In this document: in pieces, positions 1 through 6,521 of the stretch
Layout: the number at the start of each line of letters is the position of its first letter
How positions within the stretch are numbered: the first letter of the stretch is position 1
Origin: Bacteroidales bacterium UBA3742
GTDB taxonomy: Bacteria > Bacteroidota > Bacteroidia > Bacteroidales > Paludibacteraceae
Assembly (NCBI GenBank): GCA_002371785.1
Contig: DFGU01000114.1
Location: forward strand, 2,164-17,560
DNA length: 15,397 nucleotides
Reading direction: 5' to 3'
Made by a program: the position numbers and the translations under genes
Notes under the pieces: model-generated
Database searches by the model: none
The model's input: only the letters and a program-made list of their open reading frames with translations
Told to the model about the DNA's origin: nothing

Positions 1-22
1 ATTAGTTGATTAGTTGATTAGT
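1..22. repeat. 8-bp tandem repeat (ATTAGTTG) downstream of tadA
   Basis: The window opens with two full ATTAGTTG units and a third ending in T (ATTAGTTT). They lie immediately beyond the stop codon of the minus-strand fusion gene, whose TAA is at 23-25. The same octamer makes up half of the 16-bp array at 9746-9825. The array may continue to the left of the window. Its function is unknown; no terminator hairpin is visible here. Confidence 0.75.
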
Positions 23-1246
23 TTATCTATGTTGTTTAAAAAACTGCTGCATGAGGGCTCGGCATTCCTGCTCGAGGACGCCGGAGGTGACGCTGCACTT
101 GGCATGGAGGGCACGCGGGGCAAAACGGCTAAAGCCGCGCTTCTCGTCGGGGCAGCCATACACTACGCGGCGGATTTGGGACCAACCGATAGCACCGGCG
201 CACATGACGCAGGGTTCGACGGTGACATAGAGCGTGGCATCGGGCATGTACTTAGCACCGAGTGTCTGGGCAGCCGCCGTGACAGCCTGTATCTCGGCAT
301 GGGCCGTGACGTCGTGGAGCGTCTCGGTGAGGTTGTGGCCGCGTCCGATGATCTGGCCGCCGGATACGATGACGCAGCCTACAGGTACTTCGCCGGCATG
401 GTAGGCTCGCTCGGCCTCGTGGAGGGCGAGGCGCATGAAGCGCTCGTCGTCAGACCGCTCTGCTGTAGGACCGCTCACGCTGTAAGACCGCTCTGCTGTA
501 AGACCGCTTCGCTGTAGGATCGCTTCGCTGTAGGATCGCTTCGCTGTAAGAAATTCTTCCAACTGCTCGGGATGGGATTCGAAGTGGTTGCCGATGACGA
601 CGATGTCGGCGCCGGCCTGGTAGGCCCGGTTCATCTGCTCGGGTGTACGGATACCGCCACCCACGATGAGGGGCAGGCTGACCGCAGCACGTACGGCACG
701 TATGACCTCTTCCGGCACAGGATGCAGGGCACCGCTACCGGCCTCGAGATAGATGAGTTGCTTTCCCATCAGTTGGGCTGCGATAGAGGTATCGACTATC
801 GTTTGAAGGTCGGAAGGCGGGAGGGGTTGGGTACCCGTTACTCGCATCGTGGACGTCTCAACGCCTCCGTCGATGAGGATGTAGGCCGTCGGAATACAAT
901 CCACGCGGGAGTCGCGGATGCGACGCGCCGACCGGATTTGCTGACCAACAATATACTCCGGGTTGTTTCCGGACAGGAGCGAGAGGAAGAGCACAGCATC
1001 CGCCTCGGCGCTAAACTGCTCGGCGTTTCCCGGAAAGAGGATAATGGGAATTGAAAATTGAAAATTGAAAATTGAAAGTTTTTCTTTCAATGTTTTCACA
1101 AATGCAGTAGTATCGCCACCGGTGGAGCCGCCGACGAAGATATAGTCGGGTCGGGCATCGGCGGTGATGGGCAGGCGCGAGAGGTCGGCCTTCTCGGGGT
1201 CGAGAAGAAGCGCTAAAGCCTTATGTTTTCCTGCGGTTATCTCCAT
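23..1246 (-). CDS. pcrB/tadA: Fusion of PcrB-like geranylgeranylglyceryl-phosphate synthase and tRNA adenosine deaminase TadA
   Basis: This is one 407-residue ORF with two domains. Residues 1 to about 232 match the group II GGGP/heptaprenylglyceryl-phosphate synthase family, a TIM barrel that joins a prenyl chain to glycerol-1-phosphate for ether lipids. Visible motifs are LLLDPEK (13-19), FVGGST (37-42), IILFPGN (68-74), IYLEAGSGA (165-173) and IVGGGI (194-199). Residues from about 267 to 407 are TadA, which converts A34 to inosine in the tRNA wobble position. It has HAE (317-319, zinc ligand and proton shuttle) and PCVMC (345-349, zinc cysteines). Residues 235-266 are a linker encoded by six 16/17-bp repeats. 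A stretch near residues 57-65 is encoded by a 7-bp tandem repeat and looks inserted. The ATG overlaps the end of gldD by 10 nt, implying translational coupling. An internal ATG at 436 (Met271) lies where a free-standing TadA would nearly start, so separate TadA could also be made. These two enzymes are normally separate proteins. Domain calls are firm; expression as one chain is inferred. Confidence 0.9.
   Translation of the reverse strand: MEITAGKHKALALLLDPEKADLSRLPITADARPDYIFVGGSTGGDTTAFVKTLKEKLSIFNFQFSIPIILFPGNAEQFSAEADAVLFLSLLSGNNPEYIVGQQIRSARRIRDSRVDCIPTAYILIDGGVETSTMRVTGTQPLPPSDLQTIVDTSIAAQLMGKQLIYLEAGSGALHPVPEEVIRAVRAAVSLPLIVGGGIRTPEQMNRAYQAGADIVVIGNHFESHPEQLEEFLTAKRSYSEAILQRSGLTAERSYSVSGPTAERSDDERFMRLALHEAERAYHAGEVPVGCVIVSGGQIIGRGHNLTETLHDVTAHAEIQAVTAAAQTLGAKYMPDATLYVTVEPCVMCAGAIGWSQIRRVVYGCPDEKRGFSRFAPRALHAKCSVTSGVLEQECRALMQQFFKQHR
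453..549. repeat. 16-bp tandem repeat array encoding the PcrB-TadA linker
   Basis: Six tandem units lie inside the fusion gene. On the plus strand the unit is GATCGCTTCGCTGTAG, with variants GACCGCTTCGCTGTAG and GACCGCTCTGCTGTA(G/A). Five units are 16 bp and one (469-485) is 17 bp, giving 97 bp in total. Because 16 is not a multiple of three, successive units are read in different frames, producing segments such as RSYSEA, ILQRSG and LTAERSYS. Gain or loss of one unit would shift the frame between the two enzyme domains. Confidence 0.9.
1050..1077. repeat. 7-bp tandem repeat (ATTGAAA x4) inside the PcrB-like coding region
   Basis: There are four perfect ATTGAAA units. Read on the minus strand they encode the SIFNFQFSI segment just before the conserved IILFPG strand of the PcrB-like domain. 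The same 28-bp sequence recurs between genes at 6482-6509. The last unit plus G (1071-1078) forms a perfect 8-bp inverted repeat with 1084-1091 across five T residues, so a small hairpin is possible. Confidence 0.9.
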
Positions 1247-1842
1247 TGCATTGTTTCCACCATACGGAGGACATCCTGTTGTATATAGTCGTATATAGGT
1301 GCCAACGAATCGGCGTTGGGGCGGCAGTTACAGTAGATCGAGGCGCGGAAGAAATGGCGCGTGGAGTCGGTGACAAAGAACTGGGAGGGCGAAGCGGTGT
1401 TGCCTTGGAGGTTAAAGAGTACGCCATAGACCCGTGCATCGGGATTGGAATAGACACGTTCCGGGATAGCCGAGGCCTGGGACACATGCTTATAGACAAA
1501 ACCCATCGCATCGTCGGTGAGCGATCGCAAGTTGCCGTGAACAGGCTTGTAGGAGCAATGGATATCCGCATTGAGCGTCGGATAGTGGACATTGATCCAG
1601 TAGTCTTCGTCCTCGCCGGTGCGTAGCACGACCCGGGCATTGCGCGAGAGCTGGAAGTCGTATGGAAAGTTGGCACAGGGTCGCGAGCCATCCGGTGCCT
1701 GATATTCAGACAGCGAAAGATATGCCGTATCGGGTACAGCGATATAGAAGTAGCCGAAAGGCTTGGGCGTTGCCACGCGTCCACACGAACTCATCCCCAG
1801 GATCAAAAGCACGCCGACCTGTATGTAAAAAAATCGTTTCAT
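1237..1842 (-). CDS. gldD: GldD-type lipoprotein
   Basis: This 201-residue protein carries a lipoprotein signal: MKRFFYIQ, a hydrophobic stretch, then MSSC with Cys20 as the likely lipidation site. The body matches GldD: TPKPFGYFYIAVP just after the lipobox, the Y-K-P-V-H segment, GFVYKHVSQASAIPE, VYGVLFNLQGNTASPSQF and TDSTRHFFRASIYC near the C-terminus. In gliding Bacteroidota, GldD is a periplasm-exposed lipoprotein needed for gliding and type IX secretion in Flavobacterium johnsoniae. Homologues also persist in non-gliding Bacteroidales, where the role is less clear. The gene is first in a minus-strand unit, and its TAA lies inside the start of the PcrB-TadA gene. A Bacteroidetes-type -7 box lies 24 nt upstream of the ATG. 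Nothing looks truncated. None of the usual gld partners are in the window. Confidence 0.88.
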   Translation of the reverse strand: MKRFFYIQVGVLLILGMSSCGRVATPKPFGYFYIAVPDTAYLSLSEYQAPDGSRPCANFPYDFQLSRNARVVLRTGEDEDYWINVHYPTLNADIHCSYKPVHGNLRSLTDDAMGFVYKHVSQASAIPERVYSNPDARVYGVLFNLQGNTASPSQFFVTDSTRHFFRASIYCNCRPNADSLAPIYDYIQQDVLRMVETMQWR

Positions 1843-1866
1843 CGCCTATTTATCCAAAATACGGTA

Positions 1867-1874
1867 CAAAGGTA
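1867..1874 (-). promoter_or_regulatory. Candidate -7 promoter element for gldD
   Basis: On the minus strand the sequence reads TACCTTTG, a full match to the Bacteroidetes -7 pattern TAnnTTTG, 24 nt before the gldD ATG. No clear TTG occurs about 20 bp upstream. That position falls in the GTTGAAA tandem repeat, which reads CTTTC on this strand. The -7 element is therefore supported but the -33 element is weak. Confidence 0.6.
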
Positions 1875-1883
1875 CAAAAAAAA

Positions 1884-1909
1884 GTTGAAAGTTGAAAGTT
1901 GAAAGTTGA
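1884..1909. repeat. 7-bp tandem repeat (GTTGAAA) in the gldD/manC divergent promoter region
   Basis: Three full GTTGAAA units are followed by a partial GTTGA, after a run of A. The array sits between the gldD -7 box and the upstream edge of the manC promoter, in the 176-bp divergent intergenic region. It covers the place where a -33 element for gldD would be expected. It resembles the ATTGAAA arrays at 1050 and 6482. Confidence 0.85.
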
Positions 1910-1966
1910 TTTTTTTGCTTTTAGCGGGCGAAAAACTGTTTTTTCCAAATTATTTTACGCGCCCGC

Positions 1967-1997
1967 TTGCGTATATGGAAAAAAAGTTGTATCTTTG
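1967..1997 (+). promoter_or_regulatory. Bacteroidetes-type promoter for the manC-glycogen operon
   Basis: TTG at 1967-1969, a 20-bp spacer and TATCTTTG at 1990-1997 match the -33/-7 pattern used by the major sigma factor of Bacteroidota. Transcription would begin near 2004, shortly before the ATG at 2019. This placement decides the manC start, because an upstream in-frame extension would have to begin before the promoter. Confidence 0.85.
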
Positions 1998-2018
1998 CAC
2001 CCGAATAACTATATACCT

Positions 2019-3206
2019 ATGGATAACAAGCAACAAAACAACTATTGCGTGATCATGGCAGGCGGCATCGGCAGCCGTTTCTGGCCATACAGTCGCCAGG
2101 ACAAGCCGAAGCAGTTTTTGGACTTCTTTGGTACGGGTCGCAGTCTGCTGCAGATGACAGTAGATAGGTTTCGTCCGCTGGTGCCGATAGAGAACATGTT
2201 CATCGTGACGAACATAGCCTACAAGCAGATCATCCTGGAGCAGATACCGGACATGAAGGAGCAACAAATCCTATGCGAGCCGGCACGACGCAACACGGCG
2301 CCTTGTATCGCCTATGCGACGGCACATATCCGTGCGATATGCCTGAAACGTGCCGGACTGAATGCGTACAACCAGGACTGGGAGCGCGATGAAATGAAGG
2401 CCAATATCGTAGTGGCGGCGAGTGATCACCTGATACTGGAGGAGGAGAAATTCCGTCAGACGATACAGCGGGCCTTTGATTTCGTAGGTAAGAACGATGC
2501 CATCTGTACGCTGGGCATGACGCCAACGCGTCCGGAGACGGGGTATGGATACATCCAATTTGTTAATGATCGCTCGCATAGCGAGCTCAATGATGGAATG
2601 AGCCGTGAGCAGAGCTCACTGAATGATAGTATCTATCCGGTGAAGACCTTTACGGAGAAGCCGAATCTGGAGATGGCAAAGGTGTTCCTGGAGAGCGGTG
2701 ATTTCCTATGGAACAGCGGTATATTCATATGGAGCCTGAAGACGATCAGTGAGGCTTTCCGCTGGTACTTGCCGGAGGTGGCCGACCGCTTCCGCGAGGG
2801 CGAGCTGCTGATGGGCACGGAAAAGGAGGAGGACTTTATCGAGCAGATTTTCCCGAAGTGCCCGAACATCTCAATCGACTACGGCGTAATGGAGAAAGCG
2901 AAGAACGTGTATGTATTGCCGTCCAGTTTCGGCTGGAGCGACCTGGGCACATGGGGCAGCCTATACGAACTGAGCGAGAAGGACGAGCAGGGCAATGTGA
3001 GCCTGCATTCGGACGCACTGTTTTACGAGGCACGGAATAACGTCGTGACCCTGGAGAAAGGCAAGCTGGCCGTGGTGCAGGGCGTGGACGACCTGATCAT
3101 CGCTGAGCAGAAAGGTGTGCTACTGATCTGCAAGAAGCAGGAGGAGCAACGTATCAAACAGTTTGTGGCTGATGCACAAACAAAATTCGAAGGAAAATTT
3201 AACTAA
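2019..3206 (+). CDS. manC: Mannose-1-phosphate guanylyltransferase (GDP-mannose pyrophosphorylase)
   Basis: This 395-residue cytosolic enzyme makes GDP-mannose from mannose-1-phosphate and GTP, supplying mannose and fucose for surface glycans. The nucleotide-binding signature is clear at residues 13-33 (MAGGIGSRFWP, then SR and PKQF). Further motifs are CEPARRNTAP (86-95), VVAASDH (131-137), PETGYGYIQ (172-180), KTFTEKP (209-215), NSGIF (232-236), SIDYGVMEK (285-293) and GWSDLGTWGSL (305-315). The ATG at 2019 is chosen because the promoter lies at 1967-1997; an open frame reaches 1899 but would precede the transcript start. Residues about 182-205, between GYGYIQ and the KTFTEKP strand, look like an in-frame insertion encoded by a palindromic repeat element. 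Residues about 108-127 are also somewhat long for the family. The gene heads a plus-strand operon that continues into glucan metabolism. Function is confident from motifs. Confidence 0.93.
   Translation: MDNKQQNNYCVIMAGGIGSRFWPYSRQDKPKQFLDFFGTGRSLLQMTVDRFRPLVPIENMFIVTNIAYKQIILEQIPDMKEQQILCEPARRNTAPCIAYATAHIRAICLKRAGLNAYNQDWERDEMKANIVVAASDHLILEEEKFRQTIQRAFDFVGKNDAICTLGMTPTRPETGYGYIQFVNDRSHSELNDGMSREQSSLNDSIYPVKTFTEKPNLEMAKVFLESGDFLWNSGIFIWSLKTISEAFRWYLPEVADRFREGELLMGTEKEEDFIEQIFPKCPNISIDYGVMEKAKNVYVLPSSFGWSDLGTWGSLYELSEKDEQGNVSLHSDALFYEARNNVVTLEKGKLAVVQGVDDLIIAEQKGVLLICKKQEEQRIKQFVADAQTKFEGKFN
2565..2627. repeat. Palindromic repeat element inserted in frame within manC
   Basis: Three AATGAT copies (2565-2570, 2589-2594, 2622-2627) border two perfect hairpins. 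The first is GCTCGC-ATA-GCGAGC at 2572-2586 and the second GTGAGC-AGA-GCTCAC at 2605-2619. Each has a 6-bp stem and a 3-nt loop. The border spacings, 24 and 33 bp, are multiples of three, so the reading frame stays open. GATCGCT in the first half also occurs in the 16-bp repeat of the PcrB-TadA linker. This looks like a short interspersed palindromic element tolerated inside a protein loop. Confidence 0.8.
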
Positions 3207-3231
3207 TATACTTAATAATAAATCTTACATC

Positions 3232-5223
3232 ATGGGTTATCTGAATTTTGACAAGAAAGTGCTGGTTAACCTGGAACGATCTCTGACAAAAGAGATGATT
3301 CGTACCAATCGGGCGGGTGTGTACAACTCGACGACGCTGGTGGATTGCAACACACGCAAGTACCACGGTCAGTTGGTAATGCCCCTGCCGGAATTGGGTC
3401 CGGACAACTATGTGTTGCTCTCGTCGCTGGATGAGACGGTGATTCAACACGGTGCGGAGTTCAACCTGGGTTTACACCAGTACGGAGAGAGCACTTTTGC
3501 CCCGAACGGGCACAAGTACATCCGAGAGTTCGACTGCGAGGTCATCTCGCGCACGACCTACCGTGTCGGCGCGATGGTGCTGCAGAAAGAGAGAATGTTG
3601 GTCAGCTTTGAGCCGCGTGTGCTGATTCGCTACACGCTGCTGGAGAGCGGTAGCCCAACATTACTGCGTTTCCGTCCGTTCCTGGCCTTCCGTTCGGTGA
3701 ACGAGTTGACACACGAGAATCCGTTGGCTAACGCCAACATGGACGACTGCGAGAACGGACGTATGAATCGTATGTATCCGCACTTCCCGACGCTGTACAT
3801 GCAGTTCTCGAAGGCGGTGGAGTATCATCACGACCCCAACTGGTACAAGGGCATTGAGTACCGCAAGGAGAAAGAGCGCGGCTATGCGTACAAGGAGGAC
3901 CTGCTGGTGCCCGGCTATTTTGAGCTGCCGATGAAGAAAGGCGAGAGCGTGATCTTTGCGGCCGGTGTGACGGAGTGCAAGACGGCTACGCTGAAGGCTA
4001 CCTGGAAGAAAGAACTAGAGCGTCGCAATGCCCGCGAGGATATGTTCACGACGCTGAAGAACTCGGCTGCGCAGTTCTACAAACGCGAGGGCGACAAGTG
4101 CTACCTGTTGGCCGGTTATCCATGGTACGGCGCCGATGCCCGCAGCGAGTTCTTCGCTGTAGCCAGCTGTACGCTGGACATCGACCGTCCTGAGTACTGG
4201 AAAGCCATCATGGACGAGACGGCCGTAGATGAGGTGCGTCAGTTCCTGAACGGTCATCCGGAGCGCTGCAAGTTGACGGGTATGGATGAGCCGGATGCAT
4301 TGCTATGGTTTATCCGTGCGATACAGAAATATGCCCATAAATATACCGTAAAAGAGGCTGCCGAGAAATATGCGGAACTCTGCCAAGATATCGTAAAATT
4401 CTACCGCAAGCAACAGCACCCGCGTTGCTGGTTGCACCAGAACGGTCTGCTGTGGGTAGATGGCACGACACGTCCGGCTACGTGGATGAATGCCACGGAG
4501 AACGGCTTCCCCTGCACACCGCGTACGGGCTATGTGGTAGAGGTGAACGCGCTGTGGTATAACGCCCTTCGCTTCGTAGCTGAAATGGAGCATGCCATCG
4601 GCAAAGACACCGTGGCTGACCTGATGGAATACCAGGCCGAGATCACGCGTGACGCTTTTGTACAGACCTTCTGGAACGGCGTCTATCTGAACGACTACGT
4701 AGTGGATCAGTACCAGAACCGCGAGGTACGTCCGAATCAGATCTGGGCCGTAGGTCTACCCTACAGTCCGCTGGATAAGAAGCAGAAGAAAGCCGTGGTG
4801 GATATCTGCACCAAGGAGTTGCTGACGCCGCGTGGTCTGCGTTCGCTATCACCCAAGAGTGGCAGCTATCGTCCGATGTATCGTGGTGGTCAGCAAGAGC
4901 GCGACCGCAACCTGCATAACGGACCGGTATGGCCCTCGACAATCACGGCCTACTCGCGTGCGTATATGGATGTATATAAGCACAGCGGTCTGAGCTTCAT
5001 GGACCGTACGCTGATCGGCTTTGAGCAGGAGATGAGCGAACTGTGTATCGGTACATTGAACGAGTTATATGACGGAAATCCACCATATAAAGGACACGGC
5101 GGCATGAGTTTTGCGGCTAGTGTAGCGGCTGTGATCAGCCTGATGGACACGATGAAGAAGTATCAACGTGAAGAAGAGGAAAGTCAAAAGTCGAACGTCG
5201 AAAGAAAGGAGGACGAGCAATGA
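3232..5223 (+). CDS. GH133-type glycogen debranching-like protein (amylo-alpha-1,6-glucosidase family)
   Basis: This 663-residue protein has the Bacteroidota debranching-enzyme architecture: an N-terminal beta domain followed by an alpha/alpha barrel. Recognisable blocks are DCNTRKYHGQLV (38-49), LLSSLDETVIQHG (62-74), RPFLAFRSVNE (148-158), LAGYPWYG (293-300), PRTGYVVEVNALWYNALRF (430-448), ELLTPRGLRSLSPKSG (529-544) and HNGPVWP (562-568). Intact family members remove alpha-1,6 branches of glycogen in the cytoplasm. Two blocks deviate from what I recall of Bacteroides relatives. Ala-Arg-Ser (303-305) stands where Ala-Arg-Asp is usual after the YPW motif, and ASVAAV (629-634) stands where a Glu normally follows SVA or NVA. 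Activity is therefore uncertain. The ATG at 3232 begins the conserved MGYLNFDKKV segment. The charged tail (about 645-663) is partly encoded by degenerate 7-bp repeats. It overlaps the next gene by 4 nt (ATGA). Confidence 0.85.
   Translation: MGYLNFDKKVLVNLERSLTKEMIRTNRAGVYNSTTLVDCNTRKYHGQLVMPLPELGPDNYVLLSSLDETVIQHGAEFNLGLHQYGESTFAPNGHKYIREFDCEVISRTTYRVGAMVLQKERMLVSFEPRVLIRYTLLESGSPTLLRFRPFLAFRSVNELTHENPLANANMDDCENGRMNRMYPHFPTLYMQFSKAVEYHHDPNWYKGIEYRKEKERGYAYKEDLLVPGYFELPMKKGESVIFAAGVTECKTATLKATWKKELERRNAREDMFTTLKNSAAQFYKREGDKCYLLAGYPWYGADARSEFFAVASCTLDIDRPEYWKAIMDETAVDEVRQFLNGHPERCKLTGMDEPDALLWFIRAIQKYAHKYTVKEAAEKYAELCQDIVKFYRKQQHPRCWLHQNGLLWVDGTTRPATWMNATENGFPCTPRTGYVVEVNALWYNALRFVAEMEHAIGKDTVADLMEYQAEITRDAFVQTFWNGVYLNDYVVDQYQNREVRPNQIWAVGLPYSPLDKKQKKAVVDICTKELLTPRGLRSLSPKSGSYRPMYRGGQQERDRNLHNGPVWPSTITAYSRAYMDVYKHSGLSFMDRTLIGFEQEMSELCIGTLNELYDGNPPYKGHGGMSFAASVAAVISLMDTMKKYQREEEESQKSNVERKEDEQ
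5183..5203. repeat. Degenerate 7-bp repeat (GTCAAAA/GTCGAAC/GTCGAAA) at the end of the debranching-like gene
   Basis: Three imperfect heptamers (5183-5189, 5190-5196, 5197-5203) fill 21 bp of coding sequence near the stop codon. They encode a charged tail with no family match. They share the TTGAAA-like pattern (here TCGAAA) with the other heptamer arrays in the window. Confidence 0.55.
5205..5212 (+). promoter_or_regulatory. Strong Shine-Dalgarno for the glycogen synthase gene
   Basis: AAAGGAGG lies 7 nt before the ATG at 5220, inside the 3' end of the preceding gene. A full Shine-Dalgarno is unusual for Bacteroidota, which mostly rely on A-rich leaders. It supports the ATGA-overlap start and efficient coupled translation. 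Confidence 0.7.
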
Positions 5224-6482
5224 AAGCGTTAATGTTTGGATGGGAGTTTCCTCCTCATATCTTAGGAGGTCTCGGTACGGCCAGCTACGGACTGACTCGT
5301 GGTATGGCACAACAGGAAGACATGCATATCACGTTTGTCATTCCGAAGCCGTGGGGCGACGAAGATCAGTCGTTTCTGCGCATCATCGGAGCAAACAGCA
5401 TTCCTGTAGTATGGAAAGACAACGACTACGACTACGTGCGCAAGCGCATGGAGGGCAAGATGTCGCCGGAGGAGTACTATCATTTCCGCGACGGCATCCG
5501 CTACGACTATCGCCGTATCGGTACGGATGACCTGGGTTGCATCAGTTTCTCGGGTCGTTACCCGGACAACCTGATCGAGGAGATCGGCAACTACGAGGCC
5601 GTGGCTTCGGTGCTGGCTCACTCGCTGGACTTCGACATTATCCACTCGCACGACTGGTTGACCTATCCGGCCGGTGTGTTTGCAAAGCATATCTCGGGCA
5701 AGCCGCTGGTGATCCACGTGCATGCGACCGACTTTGACCGCAGCCGCGGCAACGTGAACCCGACGGTATATGCTATCGAGAAACGCGGTATGGACGAGGC
5801 CGATCATATCATGTGCGTGAGCAACCTGACGCGTCAGACCGTGATTGAGAAATACGGTCAGGATCCGCGTAAGGTCTCGACGGTACATAACGCCGTAGAG
5901 CCGCTGGCACATCCCGAGGAGTTCCAGAAGCCGAAGCGCAAGGACAAACTGGTGACCTTCCTGGGTCGTATCACGATGCAGAAGGGACCGGAGTACTTCG
6001 TAGAGGCCGCAGCACGCGTGCTGGAGAAGACCGACGGCGTACGCTTTGTCATGGCCGGAAGCGGCGACAAGATGACCGAGATGATCGACCTGGTAGCTAA
6101 GCGCGGCATTGCGGATAAGTTCCACTTCCCGGGCTTCATGCGCGGCAAACAGGTGCAGGAGATGCTGGCTATGAGCGACGTCTATATCATGCCGAGTGTG
6201 AGTGAGCCGTTTGGTATCAGTCCGCTGGAGGCTATGCAGGTAGGCTGCCCGTCAATCATCAGTCGCCAGTCGGGTTGCGCAGAAATCCTGCAGCACGCTA
6301 TCAAGACCGACTACTGGGACATCGATGCGATGGCCGATGCGATATACGCTATCGTGAAGTACCCGGCTATGTACAAGAGTCTGCATGAACTGGGCCGCGA
6401 AGAGGTGAACAATATCCGCTGGTATGACGCCGGCCTGAAAGTGCGCCGGATATACGACGGGGTGATCAATCACACTCTATAA
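5220..6482 (+). CDS. GT4 family glycogen synthase-like glycosyltransferase
   Basis: This 420-residue GT-B enzyme probably extends alpha-1,4-glucan from a nucleotide-glucose donor in the cytoplasm. The N-terminal domain opens with MFGWEFPPHILGGLGTA (5-21), the glycine-rich acceptor-side loop typical of Bacteroidota glycogen synthase relatives. IIHSHDWLTYPAG (140-152) and HVHATDFDRSRGN (167-179) follow. The C-terminal donor domain has LGRITMQKGPEYF (248-260, with Arg250 and Lys255 for the donor phosphates) and the E-x7-E pair at SEPFGISPLEAM (Glu329 and Glu337). All key residues are present. It overlaps the debranching-like gene by 4 nt, and its TAA runs directly into a 7-bp repeat array. The neighbours make a glycogen role more likely than a capsule or LPS role. 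The donor (ADP- or UDP-glucose) cannot be told from the sequence. Confidence 0.9.
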   Translation: MKALMFGWEFPPHILGGLGTASYGLTRGMAQQEDMHITFVIPKPWGDEDQSFLRIIGANSIPVVWKDNDYDYVRKRMEGKMSPEEYYHFRDGIRYDYRRIGTDDLGCISFSGRYPDNLIEEIGNYEAVASVLAHSLDFDIIHSHDWLTYPAGVFAKHISGKPLVIHVHATDFDRSRGNVNPTVYAIEKRGMDEADHIMCVSNLTRQTVIEKYGQDPRKVSTVHNAVEPLAHPEEFQKPKRKDKLVTFLGRITMQKGPEYFVEAAARVLEKTDGVRFVMAGSGDKMTEMIDLVAKRGIADKFHFPGFMRGKQVQEMLAMSDVYIMPSVSEPFGISPLEAMQVGCPSIISRQSGCAEILQHAIKTDYWDIDAMADAIYAIVKYPAMYKSLHELGREEVNNIRWYDAGLKVRRIYDGVINHTL

Positions 6483-6509
6483 TTGAAAATTGAAAATTGA
6501 AAATTGAAA
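6482..6509. repeat. 7-bp tandem repeat (ATTGAAA x4) between glycogen synthase and GH57 genes
   Basis: Four perfect ATTGAAA units start at the last base of the glycogen synthase stop codon and nearly fill the 39-bp gap to the GH57 start at 6522. The 28 bp are identical to 1050-1077, which lies inside the PcrB-like coding region. No promoter box is visible here, so the GH57 gene is probably read from upstream. Confidence 0.9.
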
Positions 6510-6521
6510 ATTCTTAGTATT

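Noticed and set aside
453..549. Possible phage or transposon attachment site in the fusion gene
   Set aside because: There is no integrase, transposase, target duplication or flanking inverted repeat; simple tandem repetition explains it.
14..1054. Long plus-strand open frames (14-517 and 572-1054) across the PcrB-TadA gene
   Set aside because: They lie antisense to clear enzyme domains, have no recognisable motifs, and part of the first simply reads the repeat array.
1071..1091. Hairpin with a T5 loop as a transcription terminator
   Set aside because: It lies in the middle of a continuous coding domain, has an AT-rich 8-bp stem and no following T tract on the coding strand.
5262..6125. A 287-codon minus-strand open frame opposite the glycogen synthase
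   Set aside because: It is antisense to conserved GT4 coding sequence, and its His/Val/Leu-rich translation is typical of reverse-strand shadows in this codon usage.
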